Positions 47,401-57,600 of a stretch of DNA of 64,000 bases are shown piece by piece (position 1 is the first letter of the stretch; each line of letters opens with the position of its first letter). The stretch spans positions 294,022 to 358,021 of the forward strand of contig CAJNDS010002569.1 of assembly GCA_905221605.1 (NCBI GenBank), written 5' to 3'. The DNA is from Symbiodinium natans. Lineage: Eukaryota; Sar; Dinophyceae; Suessiales; Symbiodiniaceae. The notes under the pieces were generated by a model. The model saw only the letters and a list, made by a program, of their open reading frames with translations, ran no database searches and was not told where the DNA came from. A program made the position numbers and the translations under genes.

Positions 47401-49140
47401 GAAGCCACATCCGTGGACCATGAGCCAATGGGGCCAGGAGCCATGGGTTCAGTGGGGGGCGGGGTGGGGGTGGGGGTTGGGGGTTGGGGGTGGCAGGGTG
47501 CGTACCGTATGGGGGTGGGGGTTGGGGGTTGGGGTGGAGCAGGGGCCATATAAGGCACTGCACAACGAAGCAGACAGCAAGGGCAGCGAGGCACTGCACA
47601 ACGAAGCAGACAGCAAGGGCAGCGAGGCACGGGGTGCGTGGGGGGCTTGGGCAAGGGAAGGAGTATGCGGAGCGGGAAGGGCGGATGGGCGGGGGGCGGG
47701 GTGCGTGGGTAGGGCAAGCGGGCGGGCATGCACTGGGAGGAGCGGCGGGGTGCGTGGTTGGGGGGGAGGGCAAGCGTAGGGCAAGCGGGCGGGCATGCAC
47801 TGGGGGCCGGTCGAGCTTTGGATGGGGTGGAGTAGGTGGTAGGGGCAATGGGTCTGGCGAAGGCAGCACCTGCTTGGGCCGTGGACCCATGGGGCCAGGA
47901 GCCATGGGTCATGAGGGGCATGGGTGCGTGAGGGGTAAGGGGTAGGGAGCTGGGTCCATGAGGGGTAGGTCAAGGGGATGGAGAGTGGGAGCATGGGCCA
48001 GAGGGGAGTAGGCGGAGCTAGAAGGGCGGAGGGCGGAGCGGGCGGAGCGGGCGGAGAAGCCAATGGGGCCAGGAGCCATGGGTTCAGTGGGGGGCCGGGT
48101 GCGTGGGGGGTGGGGGTGGGGGTTGGAAGTGTGGGTGGGTGGGGTGGGGGTTGGGGGTTGGGGGTGGCAGGGTGCGTACGGTGGGCCATATAAGGCACTG
48201 CACAACGAAGCAGACAGCAAGGGCAGCGAGGCACTGCACAACGAAGCAGACAGCAAGGGCAGCGAGGCACGGGGTGCGTGGGGGGCTAATGAATGGGGAG
48301 CCATGGGGCCAGGAGCCATGGATCATGAGTGCGTGAGGGGTAAGGGGTAGGGAGCTGGGTCCATGAGGGGTAGGTCAAGGGGATGGAAAGTGGGAGCATG
48401 GGCCAGAGGGGAGTAGGCGGAGCTAGAAGGGCGGAGGGCGGAGGGGGCGGAGCGGGCGGAGCGGGCGGAGGGCCCGGGCATGCACTGGGGCCCTTTAAAG
48501 TTGAGAAGCCACATCCGTGGACCATGAGCCAATGGGGTCAGGAGCCATGGGTTCAGTGGGGGGCGGGGTGCGTGGGGGGTGTGGGTGGGGGTTGGAAGTG
48601 TGGGTGGGTGGGGGTGGGGGTTGGGGGTTGGGGGTGGCAGGGTGCGTACCGTATGGGGGTGGGGGTTGGGGGTTGGGGTGGAGCAGGGGCCATATAAGGC
48701 ACTGCACAACGAAGCAGACAGCAAGGGCAGCGAGGCACTGCACAACGAAGCAGACAGCAAGGGCAGCGAGGCACGGGGTGCGTGGGGGGCTTGGGCAAGG
48801 GAAGGAGTATGCGGAGCGGGAAGGGCGGATGGGCGGGGGGCGGGGTGCGTGGGTGGTGGGGGTAGGGCAAGCCGGCGGGCATGCACTGGGAGGAGCGGCG
48901 GGGTGCGTGGGTGGTAAGGGTAGGGCAAGCGTAGGGCAAGCGGGCGGGCATGCACTGGGGGCCGGTCGAGCTTTGGATGGGGTGGAGTAGGTGGTAGGGG
49001 CAATGGGTCTGGCGAAGGCAGCAAGGGCAGCAAGGCACTGCACAACGAAGCAGACAGCAAGGGCAGCGAGGCACTGCGCAACGAAGCAGACAGCAAGGGC
49101 AGCGAGGCACTGGGCGAGGAAGCAGACAACGATGGGTCTT
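44490..49140. repeat. GC-rich complex satellite
   Basis: About 4.6 kb of G-rich, recurring blocks: ATGGGTCCATGAGAAGCATG, GGGGCTTGGGCAAGGGAAGG, GGGCGGGCATGCACTGGG, and GGTTCAGTGGGGGGCGGGG. The order changes from copy to copy. The segments around 47206-47920, 47921-48330 and 48340-49020 are near-copies of one another. The strand asymmetry (G on plus) leaves very long minus-strand frames (up to 934 codons, Pro/His/Ala-rich) open in more than one frame at once; I treat these as artefacts, not genes. Confidence 0.9.
45795..49131. repeat. 36-bp repeat doublets inside the satellite
   Basis: A 36-bp unit starting GCACTGCACAACGAAGCAGA and ending AGCGAG occurs as adjacent pairs at 45795, 47555, 48195, 48699 and 49035, and singly at 46884. 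The last pair is followed by a diverged third copy. Pairs at 47555, 48195 and 48699 follow CCATATAA directly. Confidence 0.9.
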
Positions 49141-49418
49141 CACTGACGCCGCCCCCGCTCCGGCTGGGGTCGGCGGATATATATGGTTATGGTTAACCTT
49201 TTTGGGGGGCTAGGGTATTCAGCCCCTCTGTCTCTGGGTCTACATACGCAAGGGGTCATGTGTTGGTCCAAATACTGCAAGATTCAGAGCTACGATTTAG
49301 GCCCCAGGACACGGTGCACAATGCTGTCTTTAGCGAAGGGCCCACACCCAACACACCTTGCCAACACACCTTGCCAAGTTTTCGGAAAGAAGGTTTAGAT
49401 TGGGTTGAGGGTTATGGG

Positions 49419-49520
49419 TTGGGATGTTCCGCCTTAAGGCTAGCAGTCCTTAATAAGGATTATACTCGGGGGTACTATAATCCCTACTAAGGACTGTTGG
49501 TATAAGGGTGAACATCCCAA
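49419..49520. mobile_element. MITE, family B copy 3, with 8-bp target duplication
   Basis: Ends TTGGGATGTTCCGCCTTA and TATAAGGGTGAACATCCCAA, with inner AGTCCTTA / TAAGGACT. GTTATGGG flanks it at 49411-49418 and 49521-49528. Confidence 0.88.
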
Positions 49521-49654
49521 GTTATGGGGTAGGGTGGGGAAAGTTCAGGCTGTGGACAACCTCGACCTTGAAAGCAATCTAGGAGAGCCCTCTACGACCC
49601 ATACAATAAGCACATCAACCCACTGAGCCCAAACCCTATAAGCTGAGATCCCCA

Positions 49655-49748
49655 ACCCCTAAACCCGAAACCCCTAAACCCCTAAACCCCTAAACCTCTA
49701 AACCCCTAAACCCCTAAACCCCTGAACCCCTAAACCCCTAAACCCTGA
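49655..49748. repeat. CCCCTAAA octamer array
   Basis: Ten or so CCCCTAAA octamers just upstream of the exon at 49793. Confidence 0.9.
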
Positions 49749-49792
49749 ACCCGAAGCATCCCTTTTGCCCTAAACCCTCATCCACAGCACAG

Positions 49793-50905
49793 GGCGTTGC
49801 TGCAGCGTGTGCCGCTGAACACAGCGATCACTGGAACTGCACCCACGGGGTGGACCTCCTCTTCGCGCGCGGGCTGCACGATATGAGTTGCAAATGACTC
49901 AAGGGATTTGGGGCTTTCCCACAACTAGGGTAAGGGGGGAGGGGGGGGTTCCTATACTAAATGCGGGGAACATGTTCCCAAGTAGTGCAATTCAGGGGTT
50001 GAGACTAAGGGTTTAGGGGCTGCGGGGTTACGGTTTGAGCTTGTGAGGGAATGATGTTCTTAAAAGGATTTTTGTTCGGGTTCGCTGTCATGCCCTCCAG
50101 GTTTCTGGGCTACGAGGAACGCCGGCCTTACTGCAGAAGCTCTAAACCCCAGAAGCTGCAAGTCAAATCTCGAAGTCCCTGAGCTAGGGTTTAGGGTTCA
50201 GGGCTTGGGTTCAGGGTTGAGGGTTTAGGGTTTAGGGTTTAGGGTTCAGGGGGGTTTAGGGTTCAGGGTTTAGGGTCTCATTGCGCTTTGGGGCCTCTTA
50301 AGACGCGACGGTCCCATGACGCCTAAGCCAACGAGGAACACCTTCACGACCGGCCAATACCGCATCGACACCGTCAACTCAGACACCCCTGGGTCCATGC
50401 GCGTCAAGCTCTACGGGACGGACTGGCAAGCAGCGTCGCCTCTGGGCTCCTCAGAAGGGGGGTTAGGGTTTAGGGTTTAGGGTTTAGGGTTTAGGGTTTA
50501 GGGGTTTGGGGGTTTAGGGGTTTAGGGGTTTAGGGGTTTAGGGGTTTAGGGTTTAGGGTTTAGGGTTTAGGGTTTAGGCCAAGGGTGTAGGCCAAGGCTG
50601 ACACGGTTCGCGAGTGAAGTACAACCAGGTCGAGTTTGGGGTTGAGGGAGGCATCCACCACCCTCTTTAGGGTTAAGGGTTTCAGGGTTGAGGACTATAG
50701 GTTTAGGGTTTGGGGTTCAGGGTTTCGGGTTTAGGGTTTAGGGTTTAGGGTTTAGGGATACCCGAAGCCATGACTTCCCAGAAGCCAGGACAGTGACGGT
50801 GCTGGGGCAGAACGACGCAGGCACCATTCAGGCCCCGGGGCTTCGCAGCAGAGTATTCAATCTCCTCCCCTCCAGGTCGAAGCCACCAAACATGGCCCTG
50901 GCCAG
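49793..50905 (+). CDS. Split gene, possible PLAT/LH2-type beta-sandwich protein
   Basis: Exon 49793-about 49879 reads GVAAACAAEHSDHWNCTHGV then DLLFARGLHD (GA donor possible). About 50101-50140 may read FLGYEERRPYC. From about 50316 an exon reads TGQYRIDTVNSDTPGSMRVK then LYGT, ending 50420 at a GA donor. It joins 50620-50633 (YNQVE, GT donor), 50789-50816 (TVTVLGQND, GC donor) and 50876-50905 (VEATKHGPGQ), all in phase. The pattern Y-x-I-x-TVNSDTPGSMRVKLYG resembles the first strands of PLAT domains, which bind lipids or proteins; this is a resemblance only. An alternative open frame runs through 50789-50940, and the minus strand is open at 50828-51073. Start and stop are not found; 51.1-51.9 kb downstream may hold more exons. 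Confidence 0.42.
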
Positions 50906-51061
50906 TTGCCAACAATAGTCATAACCATTCATAACCCTAAACCCTAAACCCGAAGGAGGCCGTCGACACGGTTCAGCAAAGAGGTCGTTGGCCAGACCTG
51001 TAGGATGCCAAAAACACAACCTAAGTAAGCCCTCATCCTGACACTGCAAACCCCCAAAACC

Positions 51062-51141
51062 CGAGACCCTCATATAGGGTTTAGGGTTTAGGGTTTAGGG
51101 TTTAGGGTTTAGGGTTTAGGGTTTAGGGTTTAGGGTTTAGG
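51062..51141. repeat. TTTAGGG array
   Basis: Ten uninterrupted units; others nearby are at 50460-50575 (mixed TTTAGGG/TTTAGGGG), 50720-50758, 51305-51361 and 51908-51990. Confidence 0.95.
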
Positions 51142-51679
51142 GCAACCCAACACCCTATACGCCCTCAACCATACCACAAGGGAAGGTCTAGTGTCCAGTA
51201 AACCCTAACCCCTCAACCCTAAGAAGGATGAAGGCTTTTCCTCTGCATCTAGAAAAGACCTCAGCCCACCCAAAGCCATGAGACCCCAAGACGCAGAGGA
51301 CCATGTTGGGGTTTAGGGTTTAGGGTTTAGGGTTTAGGGTTTAGGGTTTAGGGTTTAGGGTAAACTTCGGGTTCAGGGTTTACGGGGTGGGAAACCACAC
51401 AACCTCAACCTGAAGCAGAATGCTCTTCCGCCAGACGTGGACAGCTCCTGATTCCTGGCTCTGCTCAGGCCACCCTTCTTCGAAGAGAGCTAGCGTACGA
51501 TGCAAGGGTTTAGGGTTGAGGGTTGAGGGTTGAGGGTTTACGAGTTCAGGGCGCTACTTCGCAGAATTTGGGTGAGAGTTCAAAATGCGAGGTCTCTTGG
51601 GGGCTCCCTTCGCGTTGATACAGGCTACTTCTTATCAGTGGACTCCTCATTCGAAACCTGCGTGCCAGGTATGGAATCT

Positions 51680-51779
51680 GGGGGTTTACGAAAAAGGGCG
51701 GCCCCTAAGATATACACCCAAATAGTGGGGTCCACCTTATACACTAAGGACCCCAATAAGCTATCTTCCGAAACCGCCA
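51680..51779. mobile_element. MITE-like element, family D copy 3
   Basis: Ends GGGGGTTTACGAAAAAGGG and ATCTTCCGAAACCGCCA, with CCCCAATA inside, as at 38733 and 40322. This copy has no telomere-type array. Confidence 0.65.
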
Positions 51780-52602
51780 TATTAATTCAGGTCGTGGGTC
51801 GGGGATGGCCTACCTCACGGCATATCTACTGAGCCGGCTTTGGGAAAGCGGCTTTCAGGGTGAGTCTTGTGGGACCTCGAAAGGGCTTCGGGGAGGCTTC
51901 GGGCCTAGGGTTAGGGTTTAGGGTTTAGGGTTTAGGGTTTCGGGTTTAGGGTTTAGGGTTTCAGGGTTTCAGGGGTTTGGGGTTTAGGGTTTAAGGGTTT
52001 AAGTGGGGCTCCTTGCCTGAAACCCAACAACTCCCAGCTTGACATCTTCGAGGGTTGTGGCACAAGGTCGCAGTCCACAGAGCATGAGAGCATATCAGGA
52101 TCGATGCATCCGAACCTGAGAAGGCATCACAGGAAGGGCAACCACAACTTGACCAGAAGCCTAAGCCTAACCCTTCCTCTTCTACCACCAGGACGAAGTG
52201 CTTACAAAAAAGGTTTTTCGGAATGCCAAAAGCTTAAGAAGAGGCTGAAGGTTCGACCGAAAAAAAAGAAGAGGTTGCACTCAACTTGCATTCTGCTTCC
52301 AGCTTGCAGATCTAGTCCCTCGACCCATCACCGAAAGCAGCCCGACCTTGCCCTGGTTTCCGAGCACAGAGAGTGGTCACCCTGTTAAGTCCAGAATTTC
52401 AGTCAGCTCTTCCTCCCTCTGTGGGCCATGCACGTAACCCTGAACCCAGAAACCTTGAGGCTACACCCTCTTAGACCTGCGGAGACTTGGCAAACAACAC
52501 ATTGGCGGGACAAGGGTTCACAGGCTTCAGCATTTCGAACCCCGAACACTGCATTTTTGCATAGTTAAGCACTTCTCAATAATCAAGCAGAGTGGACTTA
52601 CA

Positions 52603-52690
52603 TGAGCTTGACGTGCTAAGCAGGAATCGAACTTGCCCAGCTGTGTTCTTGTTGCGGAACATAAGGATTCAAGCTACCAGAACATGGTAT
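52603..52690 (-). other. tRNA-like B-box segment (possible SINE remnant)
   Basis: On the minus strand GGGCAAGTTCGATTCCTGCT matches a pol III B box and a T-arm with one stem mismatch. The preceding CTGGTAGCTTGAATCC is only a poor A box, and no full cloverleaf can be folded by eye, so this is not called a tRNA. A similar AGTTCGATTCCTC lies on the minus strand near 34425. Otherwise 52.0-53.0 kb shows no supported gene. Confidence 0.3.
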
Positions 52691-52939
52691 CCTTGCTATG
52701 ACAACTCAACATAAGTCCCTCACTAAGAACCCAGAATCCAATATCCCGGATGGGATAGCTCAATCTAAGTCCCTCATAAAAAAAAGAACCCCGAATCGAA
52801 TATTCTTGCTATGATGACTGAGGGTTTGAGTCCCTAAACCCTAAACCCTCAAGCCCCTGTAACTGGAAATGATTCAACAATCCCAAAAAAAAACGTTCCT
52901 CGAAGCTTTCCCCGGACCTGAACCCTGAATAATTTCAGT

Positions 52940-53255
52940 AAACCCTAAACCCTAAACCCTAAACCCTAAACCCTAAACCCTAAACCCTAGACCCTAAGCC
53001 CTAAACCCTAAACCCTAAGCCCTCACTAAGAGCCCAAGAATGCAACAAGCCCAGGACTGGAACTCTGACCATTGCCGAAGTCTGGGAGGCCATGCGGGCA
53101 ACTCGGTGAAGGTTTAGGGTTTAGGGTTTAGGGTTTAGGGTTTAGGGTTTAGGGTTTAGGGTTTAGGGTTTAGGGTTTAGGGTTTAGGGTTTAGGGTTTA
53201 GGGTTTAGGGTTTAAGGTTTAGGATTCAGGGTTTAGGGTTTAGGGTTAGGGTTTA
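52940..53255. repeat. CCCTAAA and TTTAGGG arrays around a small exon
   Basis: CCCTAAA at about 52940-53022 and TTTAGGG at about 53110-53252 face each other across the candidate exon 53055-53105. Confidence 0.95.
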
Positions 53256-54546
53256 TAGAAGGTGTACAGGGTTTTTGCGGGGTTTTGAGCGAAAGTGTTG
53301 AGCAAGATTTGCTCTGAGCTGCGTGAAAAAGCTTGCAAACAGGACTCTGAGCCTGGGAAAAGGAGGCCTGGGGGGAGGGCTTTGAAAAGGGCTTGAAACG
53401 GGACTTGGCTTGGAGCGATGGGGGTTTGGGGGGACGGCCTGAAGTTTATTCCATGGCCTACCTTTCTGTAGTCCTTCAATTAAGAACGAACATAAGGTAC
53501 ATGGCCTTTCTCTCCGTTTTGGAAGGGGTTGGCAAAGACCAAAACGACGTGGGGTTTAGATGGTTTTTGGCTGTCAGGATTTTGGGTTTCATGGTCGCCA
53601 AAGACTATCTTGCTCTAAGCTGTCCAACCCTAAACCCTAAACAACTGTATAAACCCTAAACCCTAAAGTCTAAACCCTCAAGCCTTGAAAGTCGAAGCTG
53701 ACCACTCTAAACCCTGCACCAGCCTAACCCGAGTAGGAACCGACTCTAAACCCGAGCCCTAAACCCTAAACCCAAACCCCCTAAACCCCAAACCCTAAAC
53801 CCTAAACCATCCTAGACTTAAACCCTAAACCCTAAACCCTAAACCCTAATTAACCCTAATCATCCTACCTGGTAGCCCTAAACCCTAAACCCTAAACCCT
53901 AAACCCTAAACCCTAAACCCTGAATGTAAGAACCAAGGCAGAGTCGTCGATCATGCCCGGGCCCTTGCAAGTGACAGTCGGGGTTCTGGGAGGGGATTTC
54001 CCGAACAGGGGGTTTAGGGTTTGGGGTTTAGGGTTTAGGGTTTAGGGTTTTAGGGTTTAGGGTTTAGGGTTTAGGGTTTAGGGTTTAGGGTTTATTAAGG
54101 GTTTAGGGTTTAGGGTACTTTTGCGGTGTTCGGGGCTCAGGGTTTGGATTGCCTGTTTGGGTATGAGCAGAATATGTAAAGAGAACCTTTAGTTTGGGGA
54201 ATGCCCAGCAAACATCGTGGGTTTCGGGTTGAGATTGTGCAGGTTTAGGAACCCCAATGCAACTACAGCGTAATGGGGCGGGGGTTCAGGGTTCAGACGG
54301 TTTTCAGGCTTCGACAACCCCGTTGTCTGCGGCTTAGCGCGTTAATGGTAGGCTTGATCCCTTGAGGCGCGGACTAAGGGGGGGCCTTTTCTTGAGAGCT
54401 GCAGTCTTGCTATCTGTTCGGGTGTTCGGGGCGCTTAGACCAACGCGCCACAGAGGGAGTTTCTTGCGGTTGGCTGAACATGTCCTGGATGCTCTCAGAT
54501 CTTCGCGAATGACTTGCAAGTTTGAGTGGCAGAATGCACACGTAAT
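53055..54546 (+). CDS. Candidate exons, EF-hand/caleosin-like (tentative)
   Basis: Exon 53055-53105 reads TGTLTIAEVWEAMRATR, with a GT donor (GTGAAG) and AG|G acceptor. GTLT-x-x-EVWEAM matches the end of an EF-hand loop and its exiting helix and resembles the segment after the calcium loop in caleosins. A stretch near 54523-54543 reads FEWQNAH after TTGCAAG, with a GT donor; caleosins carry a conserved K-x-EW further on. No exon linking the two was found, so they may be unrelated. Confidence 0.33.
54004..54116. repeat. TTTAGGG array
   Basis: About 14 units with one interruption (TTTATTAAGGG). CCCTAAA blocks precede it at 53755-53805, 53820-53850 and 53877-53925. Confidence 0.95.
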
Positions 54547-54589
54547 GTGGGGTTCTGATTGGTCAAACCTTCCTCCCCCCCCCACCCTA

Positions 54590-55300
54590 AACCCTCAAAC
54601 CCTCTAACCCTCAAACCCTCCAACCCTCCAGCCCTCAAACCCTCAAACCCTCTCGAACCCTACCCGCCACCCCCCCCCCCCCAAGCAACTCATATCCGGA
54701 GCAGCCCGCTCTCCCAGTGAATCAACGCAATTTCTCGAGGCTTTAGGTTTGAAATCTTATGGACTGCTAAGAGCTTGAAGGGTTTAGGGTTTTAAGGGTT
54801 TTAAGGGCTTTATGGGCTTTAAGGGCTTTAAGGGTCTTAAGGGTTTTAAGGGGTTTTTTCGGATTTCGGGTAGCCTTAACCAAGGCCTTGAAAATCTCAA
54901 AGGCCTCCAGCCTTAAACAAAGAAAGTGGGCCTGGAAGGCTGGGAGGCCTTTTAGGCTTCAGAGCCGCGGGCTTCTCCTGGGAGGCTTGAAGCCTCAAAG
55001 TCTTGAATGTTAAGGGGTACAAGGAGGTAACCCTAGAAGGGGCCCTTAATCTTATTCCCCCATATAACCCCTAGATATATCTACCTAGCCCCTAAATAAC
55101 CCTCTAAGCCCTAAACCCTAAACCCTAAACATTCCCCAAATTCCCTTCTAAGGGTCCCTCCATGTCCCTCCTTGAGTCCCTTGATAAAGCTTTCAGCACA
55201 GGGACTTCAGGGGCCGAAGAGCACTAAACCCTAAACCCTAAACCCTAAACCCTAAACCCTAAACCCTAAACCCTAATTGAAATTATTCTGGGTTTAGGGA
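54590..55300. other. Spacer: variant arrays and MITE-like debris, no gene seen
   Basis: CCCTCAAA-type units (54590-54660), TTTTAAGGG/CTTTAAGGG units (54778-54855), a segment AACCCTAGAAGGGGCCCTTAAT related to one at 14650, and CCCTAAA blocks at 55105-55130 and 55225-55275. Confidence 0.6.
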
Positions 55301-55631
55301 TCCCTTGAAGCCTAAGGGGGCACAGAACCTGGACTCCCAAAACCAGCCGGACCATTCGTGAACCCTAAACCCTAAACCCTAAGCCCTAACCCTAAACCCT
55401 AAACCCTAAGGAACTCAGCCCATTCAACCCTAATCACCCTAAGCCCTGAGCCCTACACCACACGGTTTCTGAGGACTTGGATCCTCCGGCTGCTCAGATT
55501 GATGTGCCACACCGGGCTACAATACTTACTAGGGTTGTGGGGTCTTGGGTTTTGGGTTTTGTGTAACCCTAAACCCTAAACCCTAAACCCTAAACCCTAA
55601 ACCCTGAACCCTTCTTTCGGTGGGGCAGCAG

Positions 55632-56698
55632 GCCCGGATAGCCAAGTTGGGCGTTTGCCTGAACGGCGCAAAGATAAACGAGAGCCGCGCGAAGCAACCT
55701 GAGAACCTCCTGTGACCTGCTGCCTTCGGAAACCCCCAAAAGAATCCATTTTGGAACCCTAAACCCTAAACCCTAAACCCTAAACCCTAAACCCTAAACC
55801 CTAAACCCTAAACCCTAAACCCTAAACCCCGCGCCTGTCGATCCTAGGATCCTCGGCTTTGCGATTTGCTGGGTGGCCTTCTGCCTCCTCGCCGGGCCTT
55901 TGGAGGACGCTGACACACAAATTGGGGCGGAGGGGGTTTAGGGGGCTTAGGGGGCTTAGGGGGCTTCGGGGGGTCTAAGGGTGGTTAGGGGGCTTAGGAG
56001 GTTTAGGAGGTTTAGGGGGTTTAGGGTTTGGTCGTTTAGGGATTTAAGGCTCAGGACTTTAGGGTTTAGGGATTTTCGGCTTAGGGGTTTGGCGGTTCTC
56101 CAAAGGGCTTCGAAGGTGAGGGATCGGAGAGGGGGGTGGTGGGGAGAGGGGAGAAGGGAGGGGGGTTCTTCGTTCAAGCCTTCTGGGGTCTGTAGGATTT
56201 TGTGGACCTGTTCTTGGGCCGGGTAGGGTTCAGAAATCAAGTTGTCACCTGCGGCTTGGTTTTTTCGGATTTAGGGCTTTGACGAGTGAAGAAAGCATCT
56301 CCAGACTCCTAGACGTACCCTGCAGTCAAAACCCTCAACTCAAGACTCTAAGCCCTGAAAAAACTCTAAACCCTGAACCCTGTCGAGTCCACTCCTCTTC
56401 CCAAACCAGGGGCCTGCTCTTGGTGTGCGGGTTCTGTATCCAGATTACAGTCTCTTCTTGCCCTAAACCCTAAAGCTTAAGTCCTAAACCCTAAACCCTG
56501 ATTACACGGCTCCGTATTCCCAAGAGGATGCAGCAAGGAACCAGTAGAACTGTACTACTATGACTGCACTTAGAAGTGGCTTAGAAGAACAGTTAAAACT
56601 GGTTAATAAGTACAAGTAGAAGCTAAGCTGCCCAGGTGGCCGCAGACTGCATTCCATGCATTGGGCCCTGCCTAGGGGATGCGCGCCTGCGCCGAACA
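55632..56698 (+). CDS. Split gene encoding a protein with a transmembrane segment
   Basis: Exon 55632-55693 reads ARIAKLGVCLNGAKINESRA and ends inside a Lys codon at a GC donor. It joins in phase to 55848-55908, ILGFAICWVAFCLLAGPLED, a clear membrane span followed by acidic residues (GC donor). An exon at 56636-about 56677 reads VAADCIPCIGPCLGDARLRR, in the same phase. The repeated Cys residues next to a membrane span suggest a membrane or secretory protein; the family is not recognised. CCCTAAA arrays fill the introns. 5' and 3' ends are not found. Confidence 0.5.
55755..55827. repeat. CCCTAAA array
   Basis: Ten units in the intron between exons 55632-55693 and 55848-55908, ending only about 20 bases before the acceptor. 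Confidence 0.95.
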
Positions 56699-56895
56699 GG
56701 GGTTTCGGGTTTAGGGTTTCGGGTTTAGGGTTTAGGGTTTAGGGGGGGCGCCAGGAGGGGTGAAGGGGGGGGGGGGGGGGCCAGTGTGGGGGAGGGTTCG
56801 AGGATTCTGCCGTGGGCGCGGCTCGAAGGCCTTGTTTGGGGGGGGGGACCTTGAGAAAGGGATCTCAGGGTCGCAGTTGACATGTTGAACTTTTG

Positions 56896-57091
56896 GACCC
56901 TAAACCCTAAACCCTAAACCCTAAACCCTAAACCCTAAACCCTAACCCTAAACCCTAAAACCCTAACCCTAAACCCTAAACCCTAAACCCTAAACCCTAA
57001 ACCCTAAACCCTAAACCCTAAACCCTAAACCCTAAACCCTAAACCCTAAACCCTAAACCCTAAACCCTAAACCCTACCCTAAACCCTAAAG
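56896..57091. repeat. CCCTAAA array, longest near-pure block
   Basis: About 27 units with a few single-base deletions (CCCTAA). The stretch 56.7-57.6 kb also has G runs at 56766-56780 and a smaller TTTAGGG block at 57424-57480, and no gene. Confidence 0.95.
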
Positions 57092-57600
57092 TCGGCAGGT
57101 GCAGTGCTGAGAATGAGTCTCAAGTCACTTGGAGGTTCGGGTAAGATCCACCATGCCCTTTTCCATGACCAAAGCCACTGCGCGGAGTTCATCGACTTGA
57201 GTGTTCGGCAAAATAAATTAAAAGCACGAGCGTCGCCCGACAGATACTACCCTGAACCCTGAACCCTAAACCCTAAACCCTAAACCCTAAACCCTAAGCC
57301 CTAAGCCCTAAGCCCTAAGCCAACCTGGAGACCCGAGACATGCAACTGGGGTCTTCATGGAGAGCTAGAGCCTCAGTGTTTTGGGGGTCTTCATGACCGA
57401 AGCTCCCAATCCCCCCGCACCTCAAGGTTAGGGTTAAGGGTTTAGGTTTTAGGGTTTAGGGTTTAGGGTTTACGGTTTAAGGTGGGGCTTAGAGGATTTC
57501 AGGGAAAGTTGTTTTGGGGAGGATCTCAGCAAGTGAGGTTTTGAATGCCTCGTGGAGTGTTTGTGGCCACCCTCATCGCTCATCGTAGTTTCACGATGCC

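Noticed and set aside
45117-47921. 934-codon minus-strand open frame, Pro/Ala/His-rich
   Set aside because: Lies in a shuffled G-rich satellite, other frames are open over the same DNA, codons follow the repeats, and no domain is visible.
54436-54456. Minus-strand TGGCGCGTTGGTCTAAGCGCC resembling a tRNA D-arm
   Set aside because: No anticodon arm, T-arm or acceptor stem could be found in register.
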